A stretch of 64,000 nucleotides of DNA, from positions 42,919 through 106,918 of the IMG/VR virus record IMGVR_UViG_3300042559_001588; one strand, written 5' to 3'. This stretch comes from a virus. Below the pieces are notes generated by a model, which was not told where the DNA came from, searched no databases, and saw only the letters and a list, made by a program, of their open reading frames with translations. The position numbers and the translations under genes were made by a program. The first letter of the stretch is position 1, and each line of letters begins with the position of its first letter. Positions 56,126 to 64,000 of this stretch are shown here, one piece after another.

Positions 56126-57447
56126 TAGAGTTACTGTATCTATTACCAATCATACTGCTTGGCATAGCCAGCGGCATTGTGATCGGCGTATTTCCCGGAG
56201 TAGGACCTGCATCAGGAATAATGATCTTGTATCCTGTTTTGCTCGGGTTGCCGGTGGTGGATTTGTTTGTATTTTATTCAGTGATGATGTCTTCAGTGCA
56301 GTACTACAGCAGCATACCATCTATTGTGTATGGCATAGCCGGAGAAATCACCAGTGTGCCAGCGGTGCAGTATGGCCATGATGAATTCAGGCAAGGGCGT
56401 GGTGCAGAACTACTAAGCGCCACGGCCACATCCAGTCTGATAGCATCGGTTGTGGGTGTTGTGATTTTTTATGCAGCCACACAGTACATTGATTTTATGA
56501 AGTACTTTATCAACAACACTCCAAGATTGATATTGTTAACTGTGCTTGTTGTGTTGATCAGTGTGGCCAGCAAACAAAAGATCCTGGCACTGACATTTGC
56601 AATTATAGGACTGACGATTGGACACATTGGGTACGATGTTTTGAGGCGCGAACATTTTTTATCCGCAGCAGATTTTCTGCCCAGTGGCATTCCGTTTGTA
56701 CCGGTGTTCATTGGATTTCTAATGTTGCCAGAGTTATTTCATCATGCAAGGCATACCTTATCCGGTGTTGACATCAATTCGAATGAGTTTGGTATTCGTA
56801 CTCGGCTAGCAAATTTATTAAAATTTCCACCGGTGCTGTCATCCCTGCGTGGATCCGTGATAGGTGCTGTGATGGGCCTGGTGCCTATGATAGGAACATC
56901 TGTGTCGTCAATGGTTGCAGCAGTGGTGGAAAAAAAGATCAACAACAACAATCAACGAATAGTGGTTTCTGCAGAGGCTGCCAACAATTCAGCTGCCATC
57001 ACTGTGTTGATACCATTGATATTTCTAGCATTGCCTATTATTCCATCCGAAGCAGTGATCATGGCCTTGGCCGAACGCAGCGGATTTGGAATCAACAACA
57101 GTTTCAATTTGATAGCATCACTGGCTGGACCATTGATTGTGATACTGTTACTGGTCAATGTGGTCAATTGGTTGGTTGCCGGAATGTTTTATCAAAGTAT
57201 GATTTCCCTCTACATTCGGTTGAACAAGATAATTTATCCCATCCTGATTGCAGTAAGCGTGGCAGTGTGTGTTTCAGAAGGAATGGCCAACCACCAACTG
57301 GGTCTGTATCTGTTGTTGACTGCCATGTCGGTATGTGTTGGGGTTTTTGTCAAAGAGTTTTCTGTTCGCGTCGCACTGATATTTGGCATGCTTTTGTCAA
57401 CGTCAGTATCATCGGAAATTTTCCGATTTGTATTATTCAACTTTTAA
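56122..57447 (+). CDS. tctA: TctA-family tripartite tricarboxylate transporter permease
   Basis: 441 residues, about ten hydrophobic segments. IVIGVFPGVGPASGIMILYPVLLGLP matches the TctA N-terminal signature (GxxPGxG), with a second related GLVPMIGTSVSSMV repeat. Slightly shorter than bacterial TctA (about 500). Inner membrane; imports tri- or dicarboxylates with TctC. No TctB follows. Confidence 0.82.
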   Translation: MIELLYLLPIILLGIASGIVIGVFPGVGPASGIMILYPVLLGLPVVDLFVFYSVMMSSVQYYSSIPSIVYGIAGEITSVPAVQYGHDEFRQGRGAELLSATATSSLIASVVGVVIFYAATQYIDFMKYFINNTPRLILLTVLVVLISVASKQKILALTFAIIGLTIGHIGYDVLRREHFLSAADFLPSGIPFVPVFIGFLMLPELFHHARHTLSGVDINSNEFGIRTRLANLLKFPPVLSSLRGSVIGAVMGLVPMIGTSVSSMVAAVVEKKINNNNQRIVVSAEAANNSAAITVLIPLIFLALPIIPSEAVIMALAERSGFGINNSFNLIASLAGPLIVILLLVNVVNWLVAGMFYQSMISLYIRLNKIIYPILIAVSVAVCVSEGMANHQLGLYLLLTAMSVCVGVFVKEFSVRVALIFGMLLSTSVSSEIFRFVLFNF

Positions 57448-57456
57448 GGAGAAATT

Positions 57457-58278
57457 ATGAGTAAATTTTCTAAGTTTTTCACAGCAATTGCATTTGCTGT
57501 TGCATCTGCTGCCGCAGTGGCCGACACCTATCATTTCAATTACTATTATCCACCCGGTGGCGGCACTGAAGTATGGTCAATGCCGGTGATCGAAGGTCTT
57601 CGGAACAAGGGCCACACAGTCAAACAAGAATTTTTCAAGTCATGCCATGATGCATTGATCCGGGCAAAAACTCAAGAAAATTCATTTGTTGTCATGAGTG
57701 GCGGAGATATGCAGGATGCAGCAGGTCTTTGCCCAGCACAAAAAGATTATCCCGCATTTAAATTTGTCACTAATCTGGCCAGCACAACACACTATCTGTG
57801 TACTTCGCCTGCAAAAACAAACATTGCCCTGACAGATCTTACTGGCACACAAAATTATAAAGTGGCCATAACGTCTGGACCTGTTACCCTGCCACCGTGG
57901 ACCAATCTTGTGGCTAATAGTTCCCCAAAACTGAATATTCGTACTATTCCATATGAAGCCAATGCTGCTGCAAGAGCTGCTGTGATTGCAGGAACTGATG
58001 TTGATATGATCTTCATTGCCAATGGTGTTGAAGCTGTGGTCAGTGCCGGCGGTAAATGTATTGCAGCATCCACAGCAAAGAATCATTATGGTTTGCCATT
58101 CCTGGGACAGTTTGCCCCGAGCAAGTACACCAATCACTATGTGACTATAGATCTGTGGGGCATGAGCACAGTGTCCAAGGACACAGTGTCCGCATTGACT
58201 GAAATTTTAAAATCAACTGCTTTCAAAGAATTCCTGGCCAAAAGACCATCAACAGTGCATCTGGGTCTGGGACAATAA
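57457..58278 (+). CDS. tctC: TctC-like periplasmic substrate-binding protein
   Basis: Signal peptide about 1-22 (SKFSKFFTAIAFAVASAAAVA), then FNYYYPPGGGTEVWSMPVIEGLRNKGH, the carboxylate-binding loop region of Bug/TctC proteins. 273 residues, a little short (usual about 320). GGAGAA before the ATG. Together with TctA it could feed carboxylates to the infected cell. Confidence 0.72.
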   Translation: MSKFSKFFTAIAFAVASAAAVADTYHFNYYYPPGGGTEVWSMPVIEGLRNKGHTVKQEFFKSCHDALIRAKTQENSFVVMSGGDMQDAAGLCPAQKDYPAFKFVTNLASTTHYLCTSPAKTNIALTDLTGTQNYKVAITSGPVTLPPWTNLVANSSPKLNIRTIPYEANAAARAAVIAGTDVDMIFIANGVEAVVSAGGKCIAASTAKNHYGLPFLGQFAPSKYTNHYVTIDLWGMSTVSKDTVSALTEILKSTAFKEFLAKRPSTVHLGLGQ

Positions 58279-58295
58279 TTCTGTATCACAAAATA

Positions 58296-58322
58296 AATAG
58301 GCTCGTTGCAGCCTATTTTTTA
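58296..58322 (+). terminator. Intrinsic terminator
   Basis: AATAGGCT/AGCCTATT hairpin with T-run. Confidence 0.8.
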
Positions 58323-58336
58323 TAAGGAAAACTTCT

Positions 58337-58948
58337 ATGATTGAACAATTAATTTATTATCCTGCCTTGCCTGCAATACCCGACGGATTGCTGGACACCG
58401 CAGATGCGTACAATCGTGACGAATTACTGGGCAGAGCGTTTGATCGTTCTGCTAGTAAAGATGGCGTGTCTATACCAAACACAACTTATTGGCGGCATCC
58501 TGTTAGTGAAAAAATCTGTGACTGGGTTAAAGAAAATATTGGTTCGGATTATACAGATCTTGGTATTAGCTTTCATGGAAAACCGGGCGGCGTTGCACTG
58601 CCACACACTGATAAAAGTCGCAACTGGACATTGATGTGGTTACTAGACGAGGGCGGTCAGGCCGTCGACACTGTATACTGGCAAGAAGGAAATCATCCGG
58701 TGATCAGAAACACCCACCCTTCGGGCCCTGATTCATATGATATGAAATGGGCCGCTCCTACTTCATATGACAATCTTAAAGAAGTTGGCCGAGCACGATT
58801 GAAACGCGGCCGTTGGCACTTGCTATGTGCCCAGGCTCTACACTCTGTTGAAGGGTTTACAACAGGTCCACGAAAATCATTGCAAATTGGATTTTGGGAC
58901 AAATCAGAATCAATCAAACGGTTCAAATCAATATCAACTACCATGTAA
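58337..58948 (+). CDS. 2OG-oxygenase-like (double-stranded beta helix) protein, 203 aa
   Basis: GKPGGVALPHTDKSRNWTLMWLLDEGG gives an HxD-type pair and ALHSVEGFTTGPRKSLQIGFW the distal His and Arg. The pattern fits small phage Fe(II) oxygenases; substrate unknown. Starts after TAAGGA, 15 bases past the terminator. Confidence 0.5.
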   Translation: MIEQLIYYPALPAIPDGLLDTADAYNRDELLGRAFDRSASKDGVSIPNTTYWRHPVSEKICDWVKENIGSDYTDLGISFHGKPGGVALPHTDKSRNWTLMWLLDEGGQAVDTVYWQEGNHPVIRNTHPSGPDSYDMKWAAPTSYDNLKEVGRARLKRGRWHLLCAQALHSVEGFTTGPRKSLQIGFWDKSESIKRFKSISTTM

Positions 58949-58973
58949 TACACTAGTACTACTTTTTGAGCGG

Positions 58974-59002
58974 TTGACTGATATTTGCTCTTTTGCTACA
59001 AT
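58974..59002 (+). promoter_or_regulatory. Sigma-70 promoter
   Basis: TTGACT, 17 bases, TACAAT; continues ATACACAT like two later promoters. Confidence 0.78.
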
Positions 59003-59032
59003 ATACACATACCGCAACAAAAGGAGTCATTG

Positions 59033-59347
59033 ATGTCATCAGCATTACCCGGCAACGGGCAAGAACAATACAACAAGGAATTGCTGTGCAAGGACTGCAA
59101 GCATGTACGAGTAGATTGGCTGGCACGTCTGATCAAAGCGTCCAGACAGTTCAGTTGCACTCTGCCTGAAAGTTGGATACCACCCGATTACGATCCAGTG
59201 ATCGGGTTGACCAAAGAAGGATACTTCCAAAGTGCCATAACAATGAGGAGTCCTTGGAATAAAACATGTGGCGCGGCTGCAACAAAATGGTTGCCACGCA
59301 AAAAAAAGCACTTGTTTTTAATGTTGCGAAAAGTTCACACCAATTGA
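59033..59347 (+). CDS. Small Cys-containing phage protein, 104 aa
   Basis: ATG at 59033 with AAGGAG. LLCKDCKHVRVDWLARL and later FSCTLPE and KTCGAAATKW: four cysteines that could bind zinc. Basic end. Function unknown. Confidence 0.6.
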   Translation: MSSALPGNGQEQYNKELLCKDCKHVRVDWLARLIKASRQFSCTLPESWIPPDYDPVIGLTKEGYFQSAITMRSPWNKTCGAAATKWLPRKKKHLFLMLRKVHTN

Positions 59348-59372
59348 CAGCAAACACATTTCTTGTTATAAT
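59344..59372 (+). promoter_or_regulatory. Sigma-70 promoter for the MoxR ATPase
   Basis: TTGACA, 17 bases, TATAAT. Confidence 0.82.
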
Positions 59373-59401
59373 AAACGCATTAACCACTTAAAAGGATTTT
59401 C

Positions 59402-60487
59402 ATGTCAGATTCACGCACTGTTACTTCGACCCAAGCTCGTAAAAGTTTGCTACGAGCATTCCGAGCCAAACGTCCCTTGTTCTTGTGGGGTCCTCCAGGC
59501 ATTGGCAAAAGCGAATTGGTAGAAGGCATCACTGAAGAACTGGGCGGACTCATGATCGATCTGCGCCTGGGCCAGATGGAGCCCACTGACATTCGTGGTA
59601 TTCCGTTCTACAACAAAGAACTGGGCAAGATGGATTGGGCTCCACCAATTGAACTGCCCGATGAAGAAATGGCCCGGGACTACCCCATTGTGGTGTTGTT
59701 CTTGGACGAACTGAACAGTGCCGCACCCAGTGTTCAAGCCGCGGCCTATCAACTTATTCTGAATCGACGCATTGGCAAGTATCGCCTGCCTAAAAATGTG
59801 GTCTTGGTGGCCGCAGGCAATAGGGAAAGCGACAAAGGTGTCACTTATCGTATGCCCACACCGTTGGCAAATCGTTTCATTCACCAGGAAATGAAAGTGG
59901 ACTTTGCATCGTACCAGACCTGGGCAGTGCAAAACAACATCCACAAGGATGTGGTGGGTTATTTGAGCTTTGCCAAACAGGACCTGTATGACTTTGACTC
60001 CAAGTCCAGCTCACGAGCTTTTGCTACACCGCGTACCTGGACTTTTGTAAGCGAGCTGTTGAGCGAAGATGACGGCGATGCCGACACATTGACCAACCTG
60101 ATTGCAGGCACTGTGGGCGAAGGTCTTGCTGTGAAGTTCATGGCACACCGCAAGATCAGTGCTAGACTGCCCAATCCAGAAGATATCTTGAGCGGCAAAG
60201 TCACCACACTGGATGTCAAAGAAGTCAGTGCCATGTACAGCCTGGTGATCTCCATGTGCTACGAACTCAAGGATGCAGTGGCTCGTAAGATTCCGGACAA
60301 AGAATTCCATGCCATGTCCGACAACTTCCTGGGCTACATGATGAAGAACTTTGAAACAGAGTTGACTGTGATGGGTGCTCGTATTGCCCTGACCACATAC
60401 AACCTGCCGTTCCAGCCCACCAAGCTGAAGAACTTTGACGAGTTCCATCAGCGTTTTGGCAAGTACATCCTGCAGGCTTCGGCCTAA
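59402..60487 (+). CDS. MoxR-type AAA+ ATPase
   Basis: LFLWGPPGIGKSELVEGI (Walker A), VVLFLDELNSAAPSVQAAAYQLI (Walker B and helix), VLVAAGNRESDKG (sensor 1), TPLANRFIHQEM (arginine finger). 361 residues. MoxR ATPases act as chaperones with VWA-domain partners; such a partner lies at 61797. Own promoter and terminator. Confidence 0.88.
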   Translation: MSDSRTVTSTQARKSLLRAFRAKRPLFLWGPPGIGKSELVEGITEELGGLMIDLRLGQMEPTDIRGIPFYNKELGKMDWAPPIELPDEEMARDYPIVVLFLDELNSAAPSVQAAAYQLILNRRIGKYRLPKNVVLVAAGNRESDKGVTYRMPTPLANRFIHQEMKVDFASYQTWAVQNNIHKDVVGYLSFAKQDLYDFDSKSSSRAFATPRTWTFVSELLSEDDGDADTLTNLIAGTVGEGLAVKFMAHRKISARLPNPEDILSGKVTTLDVKEVSAMYSLVISMCYELKDAVARKIPDKEFHAMSDNFLGYMMKNFETELTVMGARIALTTYNLPFQPTKLKNFDEFHQRFGKYILQASA

Positions 60488-60496
60488 TTTGGCAGT

Positions 60497-60525
60497 GGGG
60501 GCAGTGGCAACACTGCCCCCTTTTT
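60497..60525 (+). terminator. Intrinsic terminator
   Basis: GGGGCAGTG-GCAA-CACTGCCCC with five T. Confidence 0.92.
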
Positions 60526-60549
60526 GCTTATACAATACAAGGATTCCAA

Positions 60550-60876
60550 ATGAGATTAATGTTAGAAGATATCCATGGTAATTCAAAACCAGCAAAGCTA
60601 GGAGGATGGCTGTGGGGCAAAAGAATTACTATTTCGCCAAACTCATACGACGAAGGCAGAAAAAACTTCACCGAGTTGCATGACTTTTTTACCCAGTCTT
60701 TTGGACCTGGCATTGATATTCAAACACTTGAAACCCTGAATCCTCGCCCGTTATGTAACTGGATTTATCAAATTGAATCCAAATACGGAAATCATCGCTT
60801 TTTTGTAAAAGAGCGAAAAGACCTAGACTGGTTTTTACTAAAGTATAATGACAAGCTGAATAATTGGTCACGATGA
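60550..60876 (+). CDS. Small phage protein of a three-copy tandem family (1), 108 aa
   Basis: Ends RFFVKERKDLDWFLLKYND; the terminal strand pattern (charged, then W/F-F-x-L) recurs in the next two genes. Function unknown. ATGA overlap downstream. Confidence 0.5.
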   Translation: MRLMLEDIHGNSKPAKLGGWLWGKRITISPNSYDEGRKNFTELHDFFTQSFGPGIDIQTLETLNPRPLCNWIYQIESKYGNHRFFVKERKDLDWFLLKYNDKLNNWSR

Positions 60877-61196
60877 AATACATTGTAACTGATATGGACC
60901 GACGCCACAGCCACCATGCTAGTTTTAACTACATGTTGGAGTTTTCCAAATCTGTTTGGCACTGCACTGGCGTGCTGGATTTTGACCGTGCCAGGCGCTG
61001 GATGAATCGCACATACGGATGGAGTCAAGAGGTAGACACTCGCATTGCGATCAAGCGTAGTAATGCTGTGCTACAAGATGCAGATATAAACCTGCACTGG
61101 GCATATTCGACCGTGTACAAAGACTATCGCATCTACTTAAAAGGCAACGAAGAACTGGCGTTTTTTCAGCTGGCTCATGTGCAAAGTAACAGTTAA
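60873..61196 (+). CDS. Small phage protein of the tandem family (2), 107 aa
   Basis: ATG at 60873. VTDMDRRHSHHASFNYMLEF; helix FDRARRWMNRTYGW; ends YLKGNEELAFFQLAHVQ. Overlaps the next gene by 20 bases. Confidence 0.5.
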   Translation: MKYIVTDMDRRHSHHASFNYMLEFSKSVWHCTGVLDFDRARRWMNRTYGWSQEVDTRIAIKRSNAVLQDADINLHWAYSTVYKDYRIYLKGNEELAFFQLAHVQSNS

Positions 61197-61467
61197 AAAG
61201 AATCTAATCATCTTTCACACGCCCAGTGACTGGTCAGAAATCTACAGTAAGATTTTACAAGACTTTGGTATGGGCATGGCAGTAAGGACTCGACTGCTGC
61301 GCGAGCTGGGGTTTGTATATCGACATCATCAAGGACTAGTACCACACGAAGTCGACAGTCCTTATGAACCCAAAATGCACTATGAGAACCAGGTTCACTT
61401 GGACTTTTATAGTGAGGCTGCACAGAGTTGGTTCCAACTAAAGTACTTAAATTTAGGTAGTATTTGA
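61177..61467 (+). CDS. Small phage protein of the tandem family (3), 96 aa
   Basis: IYSKILQDFGMGMAVRTRLLRELGFVYRHH; ends YSEAAQSWFQLKYLNLG, like its neighbours. Function unknown. Confidence 0.5.
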   Translation: MCKVTVKKNLIIFHTPSDWSEIYSKILQDFGMGMAVRTRLLRELGFVYRHHQGLVPHEVDSPYEPKMHYENQVHLDFYSEAAQSWFQLKYLNLGSI

Positions 61468-61495
61468 GTATTACTTTTTGAGTTGCACTTTTTGG

Positions 61496-61524
61496 TTGAC
61501 CAAAAATGCCCGATTTGCTATAAT
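61496..61524 (+). promoter_or_regulatory. Sigma-70 promoter
   Basis: TTGACC, 17 bases, TATAAT. Confidence 0.78.
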
Positions 61525-61554
61525 ATACACATAGACAGCAACAAGGAGCCCCAG

Positions 61555-61736
61555 ATGACTTACACCGTTCAAGAACTTGCCCTGCAATACGCCGAAAAAC
61601 TGGTTGCTTATCACGAAGCACAGAAAAGCGATTGGTCGGACAAGGAGCGTCAAGTCCGTCGTACCGTGACGAAATGTACCTTGCACAAAACTCTCTGAAT
61701 GCTGCCTGCGAACGTGCAGCCGAACTGAGCTTGTAA
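61555..61736 (+). pseudogene. Small gene apparently interrupted by a frameshift
   Basis: AAGGAG then ATG at 61555: MTYTVQELALQYAEKLVAY...; this frame stops at 61698 with an unlikely end (TVTKCTLHKTL). In another frame, YRDEMYLAQNSLNAACERA continues to a TAA at 61734, helical and in keeping with the first part. A one-base error or real frameshift near 61650-61670 would join them. Confidence 0.5.
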
Positions 61737-61740
61737 GCGT

Positions 61741-61769
61741 TTGACCATTAATTCAATTTGTGCTATAAT
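61741..61769 (+). promoter_or_regulatory. Sigma-70 promoter for the VWA protein
   Basis: TTGACC, 17 bases, TATAAT. Confidence 0.78.
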
Positions 61770-61796
61770 ATACACATAACGCAACAAAGGAACACC

Positions 61797-63074
61797 ATGA
61801 GCAAAGCAGGTACCACAGCAGACAGCAAAGACAGCGACAAGTTCAAAGATCTTGTTGGCCCAACTGACCCTAAAATTGATCGTGAAGTTCGTGAGATTTT
61901 GATCACTGCACGGGTCGGACTGTTGCTGAAGGCCAGTTTCTTTGGCAACATGGCAACTCGCCTTACACTGGTCAACGCTGACAAGTGGTGCCCTACTGCC
62001 GCAACAGACGGTCGTAATTTCTATTACAACAGCCGTTTTATCAAAATGCTTCGACCCAAAGAAGTTGAATTCTTGTTTGGCCACGAAGTGTTGCATTGTG
62101 TATATGATCACTTCGGCCGTAGAGGCGACAGAGATCCACAGTTATGGAACATTGCTGACGACTACTGTGTCAACGGCGACTTGAAAAAACACAATGTTGG
62201 CGAGTTCATTACCAGTGTACCTTGCCTGTACGACAAAAAATACGAAGGCATGAGTGCCGAAGAAGTGTACGACATCCTGTACCAAAACGCAGACAAGATT
62301 GACATTGGTTCATTGCTGGACAAAATGATCGACCAGCACTTGGATGGTGAAGGCGATGGCGATGGCGACGGCAAAGATGGCAATGGTCGTCCCAAGCTCA
62401 GCGAAGAAGACCGTCGGCAAATCAAAGACGAAATCAAAGAAGCCATGTTGTCTGCTGTGGCAGCAGATGCTGATGGTGCTGGCAATTTGCCCGCAGGTGT
62501 ACAGCGTATTATTCGTGATCTCACTGAGCCGCAGATGAACTGGCGCGAACTGTTGCGTATGCAATTGGAGAGCACTATCAAAAGTGACTACACCTGGATG
62601 CGAGCAAGCCGTAAAGGCTGGCACATGGATGCAGTGATGCCGGGCATGAAACTGGATCCCATGATTGATATTGCACTGTTTATTGACGCTTCGGGTTCCA
62701 TGGGTGAGGACATGCTCAAAGACATCCTGAGCGAAACAGCCGGCATCATGGAATCGTTCCCTGCATATCGTATCCATGTTGCAAGTTTTGATACCGAAGT
62801 GTACAATCCACAGCAATACAATTCAGAAAATTTAGAAGACATCACTGAATACCAGATCAAGGGCGGTGGAGGCACAGACTTTGATTGTGTGTTTGACTAC
62901 CTGAAAGAGAACGACATTGAACCCAAGCGACTGGTGGTGTTCACAGACGGTTACCCTTACGGTAGCTGGGGTGATGAGAACTATGCAGACACTGTGTGGA
63001 TCTTGCATGGTACCACAACTATTGTGCCACCTTGGGGACAGCATGCCTACTATGATGAGGAGAAAAAGAAATGA
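61797..63074 (+). CDS. VWA-like protein with metallopeptidase-like N-terminal domain (DUF2201 type)
   Basis: 425 residues; ATG 61797 after AAAGGAA. FLFGHEVLHCVYDHFGRRG (about 100) holds an HExxH zinc motif; an acidic Gly/Asp linker (about 185-200); then a VWA-like domain with IALFIDASGSMGEDML (DxSxS, about 295), GGGGTDFDCV and LVVFTDGYPYG. Partner type for the MoxR ATPase 1.3 kb upstream. Confidence 0.82.
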   Translation: MSKAGTTADSKDSDKFKDLVGPTDPKIDREVREILITARVGLLLKASFFGNMATRLTLVNADKWCPTAATDGRNFYYNSRFIKMLRPKEVEFLFGHEVLHCVYDHFGRRGDRDPQLWNIADDYCVNGDLKKHNVGEFITSVPCLYDKKYEGMSAEEVYDILYQNADKIDIGSLLDKMIDQHLDGEGDGDGDGKDGNGRPKLSEEDRRQIKDEIKEAMLSAVAADADGAGNLPAGVQRIIRDLTEPQMNWRELLRMQLESTIKSDYTWMRASRKGWHMDAVMPGMKLDPMIDIALFIDASGSMGEDMLKDILSETAGIMESFPAYRIHVASFDTEVYNPQQYNSENLEDITEYQIKGGGGTDFDCVFDYLKENDIEPKRLVVFTDGYPYGSWGDENYADTVWILHGTTTIVPPWGQHAYYDEEKKK

Positions 63075-63499
63075 TTGTTAGACTAGAACAGGACGAAAAC
63101 GGCGATTTAGTTCTGCCACTCAGCGACGAACTGTTGCAGTCAGTTGGTTGGCGAATTGGTGACACTGTTGTGTGGAAGGACAACGAAGATGGTTCCTGGA
63201 CCATGAGCAAAAAACCCAAGACCAAAATTGTGCTGGTGGATACTTTGGTATCATACCGCATGAGGTATGCTGTGGAACTGGCAGAAGACTCGCCAGAATC
63301 ATGGGCCAGAGACACTGTGACCATGGAACAGGCTGTAGAGTTCAGCCAGGAGTGCCTGGGCGAGCAGATTGTGTCACACAGAGTGATTACTGAAGCTGAA
63401 TTTTTACAACAGTTTGACAAGGACAACGGTTATCTTGCAGGCTGGACAGCGGACAAAAAGTTTGATTCAGCACTGACTAGGCTGGAGATAGCAAAGTGA
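63071..63499 (+). CDS. AbrB/SpoVT-like N-terminal domain protein, 142 aa
   Basis: Residues 1-45, NGDLVLPLSDELLQSVGWRIGDTVVWKDNEDG, look like a swapped-hairpin AbrB fold. The remainder (VSYRMRYAVELAEDSPESWARDTVTMEQAVEFSQECLGEQIVS) is a phage domain also seen alone. DNA-binding or sensor role inferred. ATGA overlap with the VWA gene. Confidence 0.55.
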   Translation: MIVRLEQDENGDLVLPLSDELLQSVGWRIGDTVVWKDNEDGSWTMSKKPKTKIVLVDTLVSYRMRYAVELAEDSPESWARDTVTMEQAVEFSQECLGEQIVSHRVITEAEFLQQFDKDNGYLAGWTADKKFDSALTRLEIAK

Positions 63500-63672
63500 A
63501 CGAACGAATTTTAGAACTTGCCCGCGAAGCTGGACTGCTGGTCCACAATCCAACAGGCGTTCCGACTAAGCTAGAAAAGTTCGCCCAGTTGATTGTACGG
63601 GAATGTGCTGAGATTTGTCTAGAAGCAAATGACCATAAAAATATCTTACAACATTTCGGAGTTGAAGAATGA
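63496..63672 (+). CDS. KFAELIV/GVEE family small protein, 58 aa
   Basis: GTG start overlapping the previous stop. MNERILELAREAGLL...KLEKFAQLIVRECAEI...ILQHFGVEE. Related to 22065 and 63669. Its end codes GVEE and supplies GGAG and ATGA for the next gene. Confidence 0.6.
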   Translation: MNERILELAREAGLLVHNPTGVPTKLEKFAQLIVRECAEICLEANDHKNILQHFGVEE

Positions 63673-63884
63673 ACGAACGAATTCAAGAACTTGCTGAACA
63701 GGCCGGACTGTATGTGGATCTCGACGGTACGCCGTGGCCGCGAGCCATGTCAGCCGAAGAATCTGAAGCAGCCTATAAAAAGTTTGCCGAGTTGATTGTG
63801 CAGGATGTGTTAAATGAAGTGCTACAGGCAATGGATGATGGAATGGACGTCTACTACACAGTGGCAGATAAATTTCGGAGTTGA
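63669..63884 (+). CDS. KFAELIV family small protein, 71 aa
   Basis: MNERIQELAEQAGLYV...AAYKKFAELIVQDVL. The shared 3' DNA TTCGGAGTTGAAGAATG is present but in another frame, so the protein ends KFRS while the sequence still serves as ribosome site for the next gene. Confidence 0.6.
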   Translation: MNERIQELAEQAGLYVDLDGTPWPRAMSAEESEAAYKKFAELIVQDVLNEVLQAMDDGMDVYYTVADKFRS

Positions 63885-63887
63885 AGA

Positions 63888-64000
63888 ATGACACACCATG
63901 ATTGGTTATTACTAATGTGCCTGGCGATTGGATGGCTACAGGGTCTGTATATTGGATGGTTAGTGTGGCGTAGACCACAATTGAAATATCACGGAGTTGA
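63888..64000 (+). CDS. Small membrane protein, 3' end cut by window edge
   Basis: MTHHDWLLLMCLAIGWLQGLYIGWLVWRRP: one transmembrane helix. It runs off the right edge at ...CACGGAGTTGA, apparently the start of another GVEE end sequence. Confidence 0.5.
   Translation, partial: MTHHDWLLLMCLAIGWLQGLYIGWLVWRRPQLKYHGV

Noticed and set aside
53929-58278. Bacterial chromosome flank rather than phage
   Set aside because: Host-type porin and Tct genes are bounded on both sides by phage-type genes, tmRNA and small phage orphans, with similar composition; a chimeric assembly cannot be fully excluded but no junction is visible.
1-64000. Insertion sequences, integrase or attachment sites
   Set aside because: No transposase, integrase or tyrosine/serine recombinase motif was seen in any frame.

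Overview
The window looks like part of a large tailed-phage genome of the T4-like (myovirus) type. Genes are packed head to tail, mostly on the + strand, and many overlap by 1-4 bases (ATGA or GTGA). It carries a T4-type family B DNA polymerase, a gp45-type sliding clamp, a DsbA-like late-transcription protein and a T4 RNase H-like 5'-3' exonuclease. A dense tRNA array and many small phage orphans complete the picture. No capsid, tail or terminase gene is recognised, so this is a fragment. The host is inferred to be Gram-negative: the window has sigma-70 promoters (TTGACA, about 17 bases, TATAAT), a porin, a secreted subtilisin-like protease with a C-terminal region resembling an outer-membrane anchor, and TctA/TctC-type tricarboxylate uptake proteins. 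The porin and Tct families point to Burkholderiales, and a permuted two-piece tmRNA fits that, although the tmRNA tag looks partly cyanobacterial. Host assignment stays tentative.

Layout. 1-12.8 kb: a cluster of structural or internal proteins (amidoligase-like, GNAT/ParB-like, Dps-like ferritin, a 1466-residue modular protein with LysM and an internal Tat-like segment). Many start with a short acidic leader such as MRASELLNE, MKTKEFTTE or MRAAEFVKE. These resemble the T4 capsid-targeting sequence that is cut by the prohead protease, and similar xVAE/xVTE sites recur inside the larger proteins. 12.9-20.5 kb: replication, late transcription and a DpdA-like transglycosylase. 20.8-25.1 kb and 30-42.3 kb: sugar, glycan and methyl-transfer genes (sulfotransferase-like, glycosyltransferases, GalE-like, truncated DegT-like, methyltransferases, PIG-L deacetylase, four SGNH-like paralogues, radical SAM). 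FolE (25.2 kb), QueD (29.5 kb) and QueE (33.2 kb) lie among these and, with DpdA, outline a 7-deazaguanine DNA-modification pathway. 25.9-29.4 kb: host-type redox genes (peroxiredoxin, ferredoxin), the S8 protease and a HIT protein.

42.6-53.4 kb is an RNA island. It holds 29 canonical tRNAs covering all 20 amino acids, including an initiator, several degenerate tRNA-like elements and a permuted tmRNA. Between the tRNAs lie many structured non-coding segments. Several are closed by 15-18 bp helices sharing an inner CACAYT/ARTGTG end. One, about 0.9 kb long, is rich in GNRA hairpins and carries a tRNA-Asn-like domain on an internal stem; it recalls the large ornate phage RNAs (GOLLD/ROOL type). 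This RNA island and the capsid-targeting leader family are the two most unusual systems in the window.

53.5-64 kb: an Ala/Lys-rich secreted protein, the porin, a PP-loop protein, TctA and TctC, two oxygenase-like folds (one here, one at 50 kb), a MoxR AAA ATPase with its VWA/metallopeptidase partner, and a family of small KFAELIV proteins linked by a repeated translational-coupling sequence. Functions are from motif recognition by eye; no database search was possible.
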